Shown here piece by piece: positions 13,621-26,178 of a stretch of DNA of 64,000 bases. Made by a program: the position numbers and the translations under genes. Below the pieces are notes generated by a model, which saw nothing but the letters and a program-made list of their open reading frames with translations, searched no databases and was not told where the DNA came from. Within the stretch, counting starts at the first letter, position 1. Every line of letters starts with the position of its first letter. Location of the stretch: positions 5,914,501-5,978,500 of the forward strand of contig JABWDB010000018.1 of the NCBI GenBank assembly GCA_019614645.1. Reading direction: 5' to 3'. The stretch is from Stratiolaelaps scimitus (taxonomy: Eukaryota; Arthropoda; Arachnida; Mesostigmata; Laelapidae).

Positions 13621-13702
13621 GTGTTATCACGCAGAAGAGGCTTGAACCTGCGGCCATTCGCTTGTTACTAGCCAGAGACTTAGCCGACGAAGCCACGGAA
13701 CG
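13621..13702 (-). repeat. tRNA-Thr-derived SINE head (family 1)
   Basis: Read on the minus strand this resembles a decayed tRNA. An A-box-like TGGCTTCGTCGG lies at 13695-13684 and a B box GGTTCAAGCC at 13648-13639, with 35 bases between them as in a real tRNA. The D stem (GCTT with AAGT) pairs with one wobble, and the anticodon loop CTAGTAA would give anticodon AGT. The acceptor stem has only 5 of 7 possible pairs and the anticodon stem 3 of 5, so a working tRNA gene is unlikely. The A-box neighbourhood and anticodon loop resemble animal tRNA-Thr(AGT), recalled rather than searched. The B-box neighbourhood (CCGCAGGTTC) is shared with the 43.7-kb copy, where the same head is joined to the family tail. 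Confidence 0.65.
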
Positions 13703-14037
13703 CTGTAATACCTTAAGTGATTCGTGAATTCAACAGTAACGTCAGCCGGCACAAATCAAATTGCGCAGCCCTCGCACGAAAACACCCGAGCTGACAAAGG
13801 ATCCGTTTTCTATTACATAAATATCATGTAAAATAGACATTTATAAGCAGCTTTTCTGCGGCCTTGTGGTGTCGATGCGACGGCATTTGTGAACCAGCAG
13901 GTTGGTCAAAAAAATAATATCAACAACAATAACAACAAATATAGTAATCAGATCGAAGGGGTTAATGGTTTTCTGCCGCACTCAGATGGACGGGCGGACT
14001 GACAAACAGGCAAGCGTGGCACGTCCATCACGTGTAT

Positions 14038-14040
<3 letters not shown>

Positions 14041-14086
<46 letters not shown>
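14041..14086. repeat. (TA)23 microsatellite
   Basis: Perfect TA array. Confidence 0.97.
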
Positions 14087-14088
<2 letters not shown>

Positions 14089-16133
14089 AAAGCTTAAGAT
14101 CCGAAGACGACGAAGAGCTGGGCTCTGTGCACCAGGCTCGGCCACGTGCATGATCCGACCCCGTGTTCAAAGCAATAGCAGACTTGGTAGGAGCAACAGC
14201 AGCGTAAGCAGCGCGTCAGTCAATGAATACAGCCAGCAGCAACAACAACAATAACAATGACTTCCCACTGCGAGCACACAGATTAGCTGGAGAGATGCCC
14301 ACCCAACGACCTCTCCTCGTCCAGAGATCGAACGAGTCTCGCGTATGAGGGAACATATATCGAGAGCTCGGCGCGCCGCCCGACGAACACGACACGAATA
14401 GTAAACGCAGACCAAGGCAGACAGACGAGGGCGATATTCGAATAAGCTGCTGCTGCCATTGCTACTGGCTGTTGTCTGTAGTTGTTGTTGCTGTTGTTGT
14501 CTGTCTACCCATCAGGCGAACGCGGCACGACTCAGCTTGGATAGTCTTATGCGGCCAGAGACGCCGTCGTTCGCTGTGGCCGAGAAATATTTGGGCGAAG
14601 CTCTGGACGAAGTGGTGCTGCTGCCGCGGCAGAGAAGGACCCCAAAAGATGGCCAGGACTGTGGTCTGGTGGAAGAGTTACAATGCCTGCCCACCGAGCA
14701 CCAGTCAGCGGCAAGGAACAGCAGAAGGAACTAGACGGCGGGATGACTAGACCAACGAAACAAGCTGCGTCCATCGAGAACGGGCCGAGCAAGAAAGCGA
14801 GAGAGAGAGAGAGAGAGAGAGACCGAGAGAGACGAATATATGACGTCCAGAGGGAACAACCAGTGCGAATCGTCATAGTCTACCGATGAGGCGGCAACGA
14901 CGAACCGAACCACGCAATCGGGAACATGGTGTGGCTTCGCTGCGGCTCGGTCCGCTTGCATAGCTGCCATTGCGGCCGCCAGCGTTCAAGCTCAGACAAG
15001 CCATTTCATTCAATCTTTCCCCAGACAGACAAGCCACCCTCCACAAAGGCTGTTTATTTTTCCTTGTGTGTCTCGCAGCGATACTTTGCCCCGCTATCCG
15101 AGACGAGATTGAGGAGATCGGTCGACACATCGTCAGAGGGGCCGCGTTTCTCGCCGAGTGACGTCGGCCGGGGCGTTGCCTGCCGCATTTTATATCGGAC
15201 GTGTTACCCGGCAATAACCGCTGGTTTTGCGTTCATTATCTAATATTTCGTTTAGAGCACCCTGTAAAAAAATGCCGCTGACAGAACTCGACGCATGATG
15301 CAATCGAGAAGGTTACTGCGGGATGGACAAGTCGTGTCACTCGTTAACAAATTTAGTTGTGGCGTAATTTATCGTAGATACTAAACAATAGAAAAATGAA
15401 GAAGAAACAAGCACGCCGTAAGATCGATTCATACCTTGTGCGTGAGTGGGCCGAACGGCCACACCACGCCAACACGACCTCGCGTCCCTAATACCAACGC
15501 GCACACACAACCAAACACAGTGACCCAGAGGATATTACACGTAAAGGATGGAAGTTGTGAACAGGAATCACGATTGACGTATGCCGTACGTGTGACGGTG
15601 GCGGCCACCGTAGCAGCTATAGCATGGGCAATATGAAAATCCCATGGCAATGCGACATCACGTTTATTATACATGAACTGGCTGTAGTAGCAGTAGAAAT
15701 CGTCAGAGTGCCGCGCGGCGTACACAGACGGAGCCGCCAAGGGCAGATATACGATGGAAGCACATGAGCACACAGGTTGAGGCAAGCCAAGTATATTACA
15801 TCCGTTAGCAACATGACACTGGGGCATTGTCCTTATTACCAGCACCTGGGGACGGAACGTTATACGAGTGTGTTATTACCTTGGTCGGTCATAACGCTGC
15901 AACGAGAATGGCGGTGATGTTCGTCGAAATACGGATCTTGCAGTTACATATGATATTGTTGTACATATTATGCAGGTGACTACTGATACGGACGTAGAAC
16001 GAACGAGACGAGGAGCGAATGCGCGCACGAACGGCGATTGGCATCAGATAAGACGTCCGATCTCGGAGGCGTTCTCGGATGTTCGGGGCAAACCTCGTGT
16101 GTGATAATAATGCTATTGATAGACTTTGCAGTG

Positions 16134-16135
<2 letters not shown>

Positions 16136-16195
<60 letters not shown>
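16136..16195. repeat. (TA)30 microsatellite
   Basis: Perfect TA array of about 60 bp. Confidence 0.97.
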
Positions 16196-16198
<3 letters not shown>

Positions 16199-19100
16199 AC
16201 AGAAAGGTCCGAGAGAGGTGTCTCTATTTTCAATGTGATGAAAAGTTACTGTCGTAGTTAGAATAGATGTGTCGGACTTGTGAGACGATATACACAATTT
16301 GTGTCTGAGTTGAAGATGATAATTGAGAATTGCAATCAATAATGACAATAGTAATTAATGGCGGCCGCCAACGGATACAAGGGAGAGGAAGGAGACAATC
16401 TAAGTAGAACAGCTGTTGTCACTGGCAGTGGCAGTTGTGCTTAGATAGTTCGCAACAGGAAGACTGTGTCTATCATCAGCTCTATGTTGGCTAATTACTA
16501 GCACGACTTAATACCAATTATGCGCATGTATACACATAATAACGTTGTGCGTTAGATGTACGGTCATACAGCTTAATACAGCTGTGCACTATAATAGTTC
16601 ATAAGACTGATAATGACATTTTTGTGACAACACCAGCAGTAGAATTCAAATTTTTATCAATTTTGAAAATGAATTACAATTTATTCTCAAGGCAAGTGAA
16701 ATAATAAGTTATTACAGTAAAATGGTTTTGCTTTTCTGGTAATAATGTATAAAGATTTTCATGAACGTTAAACATGCGCTCTGAATAGTTATGCTGTGCA
16801 TGTCGGCTTACACATCCAAAGAGCCGTTACACTTCCTAATATTATCATATCTAGCCAGCGTGAATACAACAGCGAAACACCTCGCAATTATTCCACAAAT
16901 ATGGATATAGGTGTCCCTACATAACAGCAAAACAAACTGTTTAAATCTAGCATGGGTACACATGGACGAATCGACTTCAACACTACTACCGATTCATCAC
17001 TAACATCGCATATACACCTCTAATTCCCTCGGCTGGCAGCTCTCTGCGGCATTCGTCAGCTATGATATCATTTGTTCGCTGCGAATAACAGCTATCATCG
17101 TATGAGACCTGGCTGTAGCCGATTCGCCAGCCTCGCCAAATGTCTGTTGACCAATGCCCCGCACTGCCAAAGTAGAATATCTGTCGAGTGTTTTCTCTTT
17201 CTTCATTCTACGTTCAGCCTTGCCAGCGTTCTCCGCGCGCTGACGATCGCGCACGCTGCTGCTGCTGCTATAATGCAACTACCAAGAGCAATGCGTGCCT
17301 AATCTGAATATTCGTCATCGCGTTGCGTCTGGACAAGTCTGTCAGTTAGTCAAGTCAGGCTGCGGCTGCTGCTGTTGCTGCTGTTGTTGTCAGCCGTCCT
17401 ACTAACCAATGTGGGTCAGTCAGACCGAGAGAGATAGACCCTTACCACCCAGATCGACCGGCGAGTCAGCCGGCGAGCGAACGGGCGACCGCTCGTTGAT
17501 GCTGGGACGGAGCGCAGACCAAGGATCAGTGTAGCCGAATTAGCACTGCCGTCGGCTGGCAACATAGGATAGTCAATCAACGACGCTAGGTCGTATACAT
17601 ACACAAACCAGCAAACGAATATACAAGAACATCTAGTATGCGCTTACCACACAATACATGCAGGTAACGCAACAGCACCACCACTCTCTAACTCGCCCCC
17701 TTACATCCACAATTTCGCTGGCGGCGGCGACGGCGGCGGCAATGGTGCCAGCTTACTACCAGCCAACAAACAGATAGATAGGCCGGCCCAGAGATAGAGA
17801 GAGATAGAGAGAGTAACCGTAGCCAGCGATGATCAGCTGAGCTCTCTCCTGTCCGCCGCTGCCGCCGCCGCCTTACGGCCCTTCAGCTCGAAGCTGGCGG
17901 CTAGGCCATCATCAGTGGACTAGAACGCGGTCGTTCACCTGCCGCCTCACCGACGCGCCGTTACCGCCACGTGGCAGACTCATTGAACGTCTGCATCCAG
18001 TGTGTGCAGCTGGCATACGAACGAGTAGTATTGTATCAACCTCTAATCGAAAGAGCTCACACACTCACGTACACGTTCGACACCACACACTTACACAAGC
18101 CGCACGTACCCGACAACAGTAGCATCAGCAGCAGCAGCAAAGTCCGCTATCCTTGCAGTCCGTGAAGGCATATCCTGTACCGTTGTGCTGCATAGATCGA
18201 TCCGCTAACGCCGCCATACTATGTACGAGATCGGTCCACGACGGATATGACAGAACAGAACGGTGGCCACGTATGGGCGGTGCGGCGGCGCCCGCGACGG
18301 CGACAGCGGCGACGCAACTCCAAGAGAGCCACACGCACTCTCCCGTACACACTTGAATAGATACGGCCCGGAATATGGATATTTCGGCCGTACGGAGCAA
18401 GACATGAGAAGGTGACACTAGAGTATACCTGTCTTGTCTACTTACGCGGGACCACCGGAGACATCCCGCCGTCTTCGTAAGCATGGTCTTCTAGAACGGT
18501 AATAGGTCGCCTCACAAACGGCGATATGCAGCTACATCTATACGCCAGAGTGTGTTGGCAGTATTTACAATACATCGGGTGGCACGTCAGATGTCTGAGG
18601 GAGCAAGGGCTGTGGATAGACTTAGTCGAGGTCGCTGCAACATCTTTCGCAATCTCCCGTTGTGGTAGGTGTCGATATCAGCTTGTATTATTGCCTCCTC
18701 GCATCCATTACAGGTTCAGGTGCAGGTATATATACGTATGTATATATATATATATATATATATAGGGTACTGTATAGCGTCTACCGCACAGCTCATATTA
18801 TGTTATCTAGCGTCATATGTTAGCTACTCAGGTATTCGTATCGACCAACGATGGCGGGTACGCCGATTTCGCAAAGAGCCGTCTAATATGGAACGTGCGA
18901 CATTGTATCAGTGTTTCCGGTGCAGCCGATGGCGGTGACGATACTAGCTAAACTGAAGGCCGTAGGTCGTCATCACCTGCTCCCATGGCCCGCTCCCTTT
19001 TACCACGATTATCGTTATGAGGCTTTGGCGTGGCCCTCACTCGTGCTTTATAAGCAAACGACCCTTCGAGGATGAACACCCGGCCGATATATCCGGCTGG

Positions 19101-19269
19101 CTAGACACCAGCTTGACAAGGCGGCTCGACTGACCTCAGTCTTGGATAGACCATATATACAACCAACACCTATAACGTAGTGTGTAACGTGTATAGAACA
19201 GGTAGAAATCGTATGCGTATTGTCGAAAATGCATCATCAACCACGTATATTATACCGATTGGTGTGCCG

Positions 19270-19271
<2 letters not shown>

Positions 19272-19308
<37 letters not shown>
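19272..19308. repeat. (GA)18 microsatellite
   Basis: Purine-only GA array; long enough for triplex formation in principle. Confidence 0.96.
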
Positions 19309-19309
<1 letters not shown>

Positions 19310-22300
19310 AAGACACTGCTTAAAAATGTAAGGTCACATGAAGTGACAAGCCGGCTCGGAGGCAAGGATCTTCCAAACACACATCAGTGCAGCGTAGATC
19401 CCGATGCGAGCGAGGGGATCTCTTTGCATGCCCATCTCGCTATGGCCTACCCAAGCGACACTGTACACCTCATCTAGAATTGTGTCCTGTGTTATCTGGT
19501 TATCTTTCTCCATCATTTCTCACTCCCCGTCGTCTCGTCGTCCAACGGCTTCATTTGCCATCCACAGCTACCAATCGCGGTCTAGTTGCTCAGCGGCCTT
19601 CCCTTCGTCGATGCCTCCCCATGAACTGTCTTCGCCACCATTCGTGTTGCCTGTAGCTGCTGAGCACAAGAGCATTCTCATGGGAGCCCCAGGGCGACTC
19701 ATCAGTCAGCCGACTGACTCCCGACCCTAAGACTCTCCGCACTCTACCACCTCTCTCTCTCTATTTCTATCTATCTTTGTCTCTCGTTCGCTGTTTCGTT
19801 GTGACGCACGCACTCCCCCGCCCCCCAGTCCCTAACAGAATTATATGAGCAGCATCCAGTGTCTTTCTCGCTGTCTCTCTCACACTCGCTCTGCTCACAG
19901 GGATCGCTGCCAACGACCATAGTCGTCGACGTATTTACCTGTCCTAAGGAGTAGATAGCAGCTCGGCATCACCTCATCACGACGAAGCAGGATGTGATAC
20001 CGGGAGAGACTGCACACCTTTGCCTCGTCCAACGCGGCCTTCCTCGGTGTGCTGCTCAGAAAATCGATCCCGCAGAGACCCAGCATGTGCAGCTAGCTAC
20101 TTCTCTTCCACGCGCAACCCTGCGGCTGTATGCGTTATTCCATTCGACACATGATCCCGTATTGCTCATTTAGAAGAACAATACGCGAAGAACATACACG
20201 AGCTGTTTGCCGTATAATATTATGCAATCTCTCAAATCGTCACTGCGTCGCCATAGCAACAAATGATTGGAGACGCATCTATTCATATCATTATCACTTG
20301 TACAGTTCATAACTCCTGTAGACGTAATACTCACGAAGTGGATACAGCGACCTAATGTGGATATTAGGATGGGCAGCATCTTTTGGTGCTGTTATAGTTA
20401 TAACTATAATAATAATAATAATTATTATTATTATCGAGCGTCTCCAACTGTATAATGTATGAACTCGTCGAATTCCATAATTAGATGACACCGCATTATG
20501 GGGTATATATATATATATATATATGTCTCAACCCCTCGATAGACAATGAACTCGATACTTCCCCTTTGCGTCCAAGTATCTAACACACCGGACAACGATC
20601 CCAATTTTGTACCAGGTATATTATATTATTATTATTATTATTGTAGTTATTTGTATATACGCTTATCTTTCCTGCATGCATACTGACTGTGTCACAGTTG
20701 CTTCTCTATGAACGCTTTCAGCTCGGGATGTAATCAGATGTTACCGAATTCGTGATGCAAAAAACAACTCGTTAAAGAGCTCTTTCTCATTACATACAAA
20801 GCGTATGAGCAGTTGCTGTTACCCTTGAGTCTGTCTTCTCCCTACGAGACCCCTTGTCCCCTTGCGTTGCTGCACGTGTGTATGCACACGTGCATACAGA
20901 GTGAGAGCACCAAGACGACATTTTCCGCCGCGGGTCGCGGCTCCGGGTGACCAGAGTTCTCCTACTGATGGACCGGCCCCCTTTAACTTGCTTGAACTGA
21001 ACTATTGCCGGATTTCGACCATCGACGTATCGCCCCGACCATCATCGGTGACGCGATCTCGTCGGCCTGTGCGGTACCCATCGGGTCGGCCAGACAAGAG
21101 CGCCATTGGCTCGACCTATACGGTGGTAGGCATTCCTAACGAGGGTTGACACGAGCTGACATCGTCGAGCAGCGACTCAGCGAACGCCCGCAGAGCAGAC
21201 GGGAGGGCGGGCGGTAACGCAGCAAGAAGAAGTAATGGTAAGCGAGGATTGCGATGTCACCGGAGCGAGCGAGCAAGAGCCGGGTGTCTGTCCACCCAAC
21301 GTGGATGACAGGCCCGTTCGTTAAGGCCAGCACTCTTTTATCACCGACGACCGGGTTACGGCCAAAGGACCGGTGTGCTTCGTCATGGCTCCTATTGCGC
21401 GGCTGTGGCCCACGTCGCCTTCCGCGGACAGCACATACACCGGAGCTCATTGAACCCCGTCCCGTTAGCCGAGGATGGAAGGGCCGAGTGAGGAAGTCCC
21501 TCGCTCGTAAAGCTCTCGGCGTCTAGCGGAGGTCCATCGAAGCTCGGGCACTTCTCCCATGTGTTCCACATTTCGGTCCGAAGTTTTTCAGCTGCCGCCA
21601 CCGCCCGCCTCAACGACCTTTTTCAACTAACATGACATCACGACTACTAGAGCCACCGTTGGTCTTGCTAGCGTGGCGCAGTAAAGACCTGCCTGGGAAA
21701 ACACATTCTCAATGCGCAATCTACGAGGTCACCCTGCATACGGTGTGACCTCATATAACACATCCGATAATTACTCCCCTTCAGGTAAAGTAGCACAACT
21801 TTAATGTTTTAACCAGTATTTAACATAGCGTAGCATCATTTTAGCATACACTTCATACCGTATAGGTTCCCTCAGTGAACCATATCTAGATCGGCAGTAT
21901 GCCTCTTGGTGTAAACGTGTTTGAATGCACATTGACATTTCGGCTCGCAATGCGCTATCGCACACGTGTGAGATTTGCACGTCCTCTGAAGCTCGAATGA
22001 TTTCGCACGGATAACTCATTGGACGCCTTTCTCCGATGCAGAAAAGAACAACCGCGCGTTACCCCACCGCGCCGTTACTTTAACTGTAGCCAATTTCCTG
22101 CCCAACGATCTGCCTCGTCTATCAGATATCGTCATGGTTCTGATAGCATCAAGCTGCCACGCATGTCTATGCATGTCACCCTGTGGTGCTCACTTCCCCA
22201 AGCAAATGTCCACGACAGCCACATACGACAACAGACAAGGCTATATCGTCGTCAACAGCAGCAGCAACAACAGCAACAACAACAGTAACCGGCATTTTAT

Positions 22301-25300
22301 TCGTCATCACTATCAATTTGCCGTTGCCTCACTTCTCTAGAAGCGAGCAATGGTAGCGACTGATAAATGGCACCGATCATATCGCCGTGTGGCCAAAGCA
22401 ACAATTTGTTGCTATCGCTTTATCGTCGTCACGGTAGTTGTTCTGTGTTTTTGTTATCATGGAAGATAGCCAGTGACCCCCGTGAGAGTGACGGGGGTGG
22501 AGTTGGCCGCTGCGACGGCCTACAGGGCCGACTGTGTGTAGGAGCGACTACACAGTCGTTGAAGTAGTGGCAGTATTAGAAGTAACGTAGAGATACCGAG
22601 AGTCCGATAAGATAGAGGAACAGGCTCGCTTACACCATGCCCACGGGACACGAGCCAGGGACGTCTGACAAATCCACAACGGTAGCAGCCTCTGCCTTTA
22701 TCTCAATTCCCTACTACGTTTGGGAGGGTATTTCCATGTTTTTTTTGCTGTCTCTCTCTCTCTCTCTCGCCCTCTGTGCCTTGCGATCTTACTGGCCCTG
22801 TCCGTGTCCGGGAGTTATTTCATCGAGAGGGTGAATGAGAAAACGAGAGACAATTGAGGTACCCAAACCGAAGCAGACTATCTAACTCATCGAGATGGTT
22901 AGCGGCATAGGGAGCTGGCCTGGAGAGATCGAGTTTGATGGTTATGGAAGTGCTGAGGCGGCCGGTGTGAGACAAGATAGAAAGAGACAACCCCCTGGAT
23001 CCATTGACCATTGTACACGGCCTCCACTAAGAGACTCGACAGGGGAGCAACAGCGCGCGAATGCCGATAGGCATCCCCAACTGCCGAATTCTACCCCCGA
23101 CCGCTACCCCAGCGTCGACGATTGGCGTTTGCGTAGTCGACTGCTTCATTTGGCCGCAGACTCATCCGCGCTGGGGTGACTGAGCGAGAGAACGCGAGAG
23201 AAGCCCAACGGCATCGAGCCTTCTAACCTAACCTATATAGCTGACTTCGTGAGCTCAACCTCGCCAATTCGGCAGACAGGCATGGGACATGGCAATACGA
23301 TGCCGAAGCATCGTGTGCTATACCGGTATAGGTCAGAGGGAAATGGAGGATGAGCCAGCTACAGAATGCATGAGGATACCTGGAGACGACGTCAACGACC
23401 ACGTTCGGTGTGGTTCTGCTTATGCTCGTGCTTGCGCATAGTGACTGAATGACGAGATGAGCGCGTCCACGCGATGTGGTCTATTTGCATACGAATATAG
23501 AAAAAGACGACTACGAACGGGGCCCGGTAGTTGGTAGTAGTTGTCGTATGATTGTACAGCTGCTGAGAGAGGGACCACTTCATGGGGATAGTGGGACCTC
23601 CGAAGAAGAAGAGGAAGCTAGCATTAGTCATCTTTGTCTTAATAATAGTAGCTATTTTTATTGTTGTAGTGGTATAGATCGAGTGGATAACCCCTACACA
23701 TGCAGAGTCGGTCTTAAGCGGCAGAGACAAGTTCGATGCCATCCTGAGGCAGTCTGAAGGGTAGATTAAAGATAATCATTCATTGACAGCTGGGCTGCTG
23801 GCGACATTGACCGAGATAAAAAAATAAATGAATAAACAAACAAAAGCAATGAAAAAATAAAAATATCAATGCACCTAAATATTCAAATAAGTAGTTTTTC
23901 TAATTCGTTTTTATTACGACTTATATGAAATGCACGAAAACGAAGCTGCTTCACGGCGTACATCACCGCTATGGTATTAACTTAGAAAAAAATATCTACG
24001 ATGTAAGTCTTAGCCACGTATACACATGTCAATGCGTATTATCAGATATCAGCTTGTCTCCGTCAGCCTGTTCGCTTGGCTGTGCGCTATTCTCGATACG
24101 ATCACGCAAATGTCGTTATATTATTATTATTATTGTTATTATTGTTATACTGTAGAAGAGTTGAGTTGACCTGTCGAGTGGCCGCTCAACCGGAGCAATG
24201 TCGGGTGCCGCGACACGGTGGCAAGCCCGCTTGTGGCTGGCCGCGTGTATAGAAGCATTGGTGAGCATTTTTCTCTTTCTCGAACCTTCTCTCAAGAGCT
24301 TGCTAGTTTTTTTTTCGTCAGGAGAAGGAGAGAGCGGGCGAGACGAGCTCAAGGGGAACGGCTGGCGAAGGCTTTAAAGTTTTCGCAGAGCTGGGTTTGT
24401 ACGTGTGTGCGTATATGTGATGGCGGCGGCGGCGGCGTTGTCGTTGTTGCTGCTGTTGGTGTTGTTGGCAAAAGTGAAAGCTACGGCTGAGCCGACCAGC
24501 GGGGTTTTCAGTGCACCTCTGTCAACTGGCCACCAGCCGCCTGTTGGCGTCCACGCACCAAAGGATTTTCACTGCGACAGCGTGTCAGCGACGATATCGA
24601 CCCTTGGGCAGCGACAGCAGCTGATCATGGTGACGTATCGCGACCGGGTGGACACAGTCGCGGGTGATGGCAGCGATGGTGGTAAGGCAGCAGCAGCAGC
24701 ACAACCACCACCACTACCAGCAACAGCACGAGACTAAGTAGATGGTAAAGAGAGAGGAGAGTCGGAGAGGGACAAACGCTAATGAAGATGAACTACTCGA
24801 CTCGAGATCATACACAGTCGCACAGAGACACACTCAGCCGAGAAAAAGCAGCGGACAGACGCCAACCAGATATGTACCGCCGCCGTCGCCGCCGCCGCCG
24901 CACTCACAATTGCAGATATCTCTCAACACAACAAACAGCGCTGCCAGTGGCAAACGCATGTGGCAGCCTCGGTTTGCAATGGCGACGGCGGTGGCGGCGG
25001 TGGTGGTGGCTTCTAAAAATAACTCATTGAACCAACGTGGCGACGATATGATATTACTAGGGCTGATTTCAGAGCTGAGAATCTACTGATGGTAGCGGCG
25101 CCGCTGCCTCGTGTGGCTGTTGCTCTTATTTGCGGCTCGAACTTGAAGAAGATGACGGGGTGGAGGGGGACGCCGGTCGTGATTGAGCCATTCTATAGAA
25201 ACAGAACAACAGTGGAACTCAAACAAGCGAAATGATTGAACTCTGGACGAGTTCCACTGTTCGGGTCCATTGGGTGTCTGCTGAATCACGGCTGGTCATG

Positions 25301-25630
25301 GGCCCGTTTAGTCATTGGCCGTCATCCTCACATCGCTCGGCTATTCGTCGAAGAGCAGCGTGTGACATTCGCTAACGGACGGAGATTTGTTAATTCGAAT
25401 CAAAGTTGTTACGTTTCTTATTAATAATAATAATAATGTTAATATGAGCCCCGATTCACAGGGGTCGCTCAATCGAGCTTTGCTACCATCATCTGCCCCC
25501 ATAATTCCTACAATGTCATACTCAATTGGCAACAGCAACAAATGCCGCATGTTGCCTGCTGATAAGATGCTACTCGATGAAAGCATTTCGTTCTCAATAA
25601 TTCCGCTTTTTTTTACTGTTGAATAAATAG

Positions 25631-25750
25631 AAAGCGGTATCACGATTGACTCAGAGACTAGCAAATGGTCATCACTGATAAATGATCCTCTTCAATTCGG
25701 CAAAGATGCTGCCGTCTCGTATCTCTATCGCACAACCACCGCCATTGGCG
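25631..25750 (+). other. Candidate internal coding exon, 120 nt
   Basis: A pyrimidine tract (about 25601-25620) and ATAG acceptor precede an open frame of 39 whole codons, followed by the good donor GGCG|GTGAGTTA at 25751. Length divides by three and both ends split a codon after its first base, so it is a symmetric 1-1 exon. The encoded peptide has balanced composition, including SETSKWSSLINDPLQFGKD and AVSYLYRTTTAIGG, unlike the low-complexity translations elsewhere in the window. I do not recognise a family. No partner exon was found nearby, so it would belong to a gene with long introns. Chance is a serious alternative, since 64 kb offers many acceptor-donor pairs. Confidence 0.2.
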
Positions 25751-26104
25751 GTGAGTTAACTAAAGACTAAGAAATGAATAGTGCAGCGCTATGGGGCGGG
25801 TACGCCCGCTCCCGCTAAACACTACAAGCCAGTAAGTGCTATTCAATAGAGCAATCAACGGCAGGAAACACCTTCAATAAATTTCTGTCTCACTGCAATG
25901 ACATTCTCCCTGCTCATGAGACGGCTCGTTGTCGACAGCGGTAGGTTCCAGCATCGTTCTGAGAGCATCACGAAAACGAACGATTTTCGACGATACGAAA
26001 GCAACGGGTGGATTCGCGAGTTCCTCCTTTGCCATATGGTGACACTGGCTGTCACTGACGATTAGGAAGGTTTCGAGTGTTTTCATGCTGCGGCTACCTG
26101 ACGT

Positions 26105-26178
26105 GGTAAAGGTAAAGGTAAAGCTTTATTTGTTTATTAAAGGAACTGCAGTTTTTACACTGCTTAAGTTCTCTGCGA
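26105..26178 (-). repeat. Family 1 SINE/LINE tail, 5'-truncated
   Basis: On the minus strand the sequence reads GAGAACTTAAGCAGTG, then a CTGCAGTTCC core, AATAAA, and three TTTACC units (26122-26105). It matches the tails at 13.5 kb and 43.8 kb. No tRNA-like head is visible upstream, so the copy is probably 5'-truncated, as target-primed retrotransposition often leaves it. The hexamer tail suggests mobilisation by a LINE with a matching 3' end; that partner is not in this window. Confidence 0.7.

Larger units (their letters stand above)
13703..25630. other. Non-coding, no gene recognised
   Basis: Sparse features only: TA runs at 14041-14086, 16136-16195, 18741-18764 and 20504-20524; GA runs near 14797-14825 and 19272-19308; TAA/TTA palindromic triplets near 20394-20435; CAG/CAA at 22256-22286; TTA triplets near 24118-24147. 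16400-17000 is AT-richer and featureless. No exon or RNA gene could be supported. Confidence 0.7.

Noticed and set aside
13621..13702. A functional tRNA-Thr gene
   Set aside because: Two acceptor and two anticodon stem positions do not pair, the A box has a changed base, and the sequence is embedded in repeat tails shared with other SINE copies.
17443..17498. Minus-strand exon candidate (SP-rich) with good acceptor and donor
   Set aside because: Only 18 codons in a GC-rich area with another longer open frame overlapping. Too weak to list.
23226..23238. Arthropod telomere-like (TTAGG) motif
   Set aside because: Only two units; expected by chance.
25874..26086. Minus-strand ATG frame of 70 codons with good composition
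   Set aside because: No splice sites or promoter fit it, the opposite strand is also open, and the SINE tail lies directly upstream.
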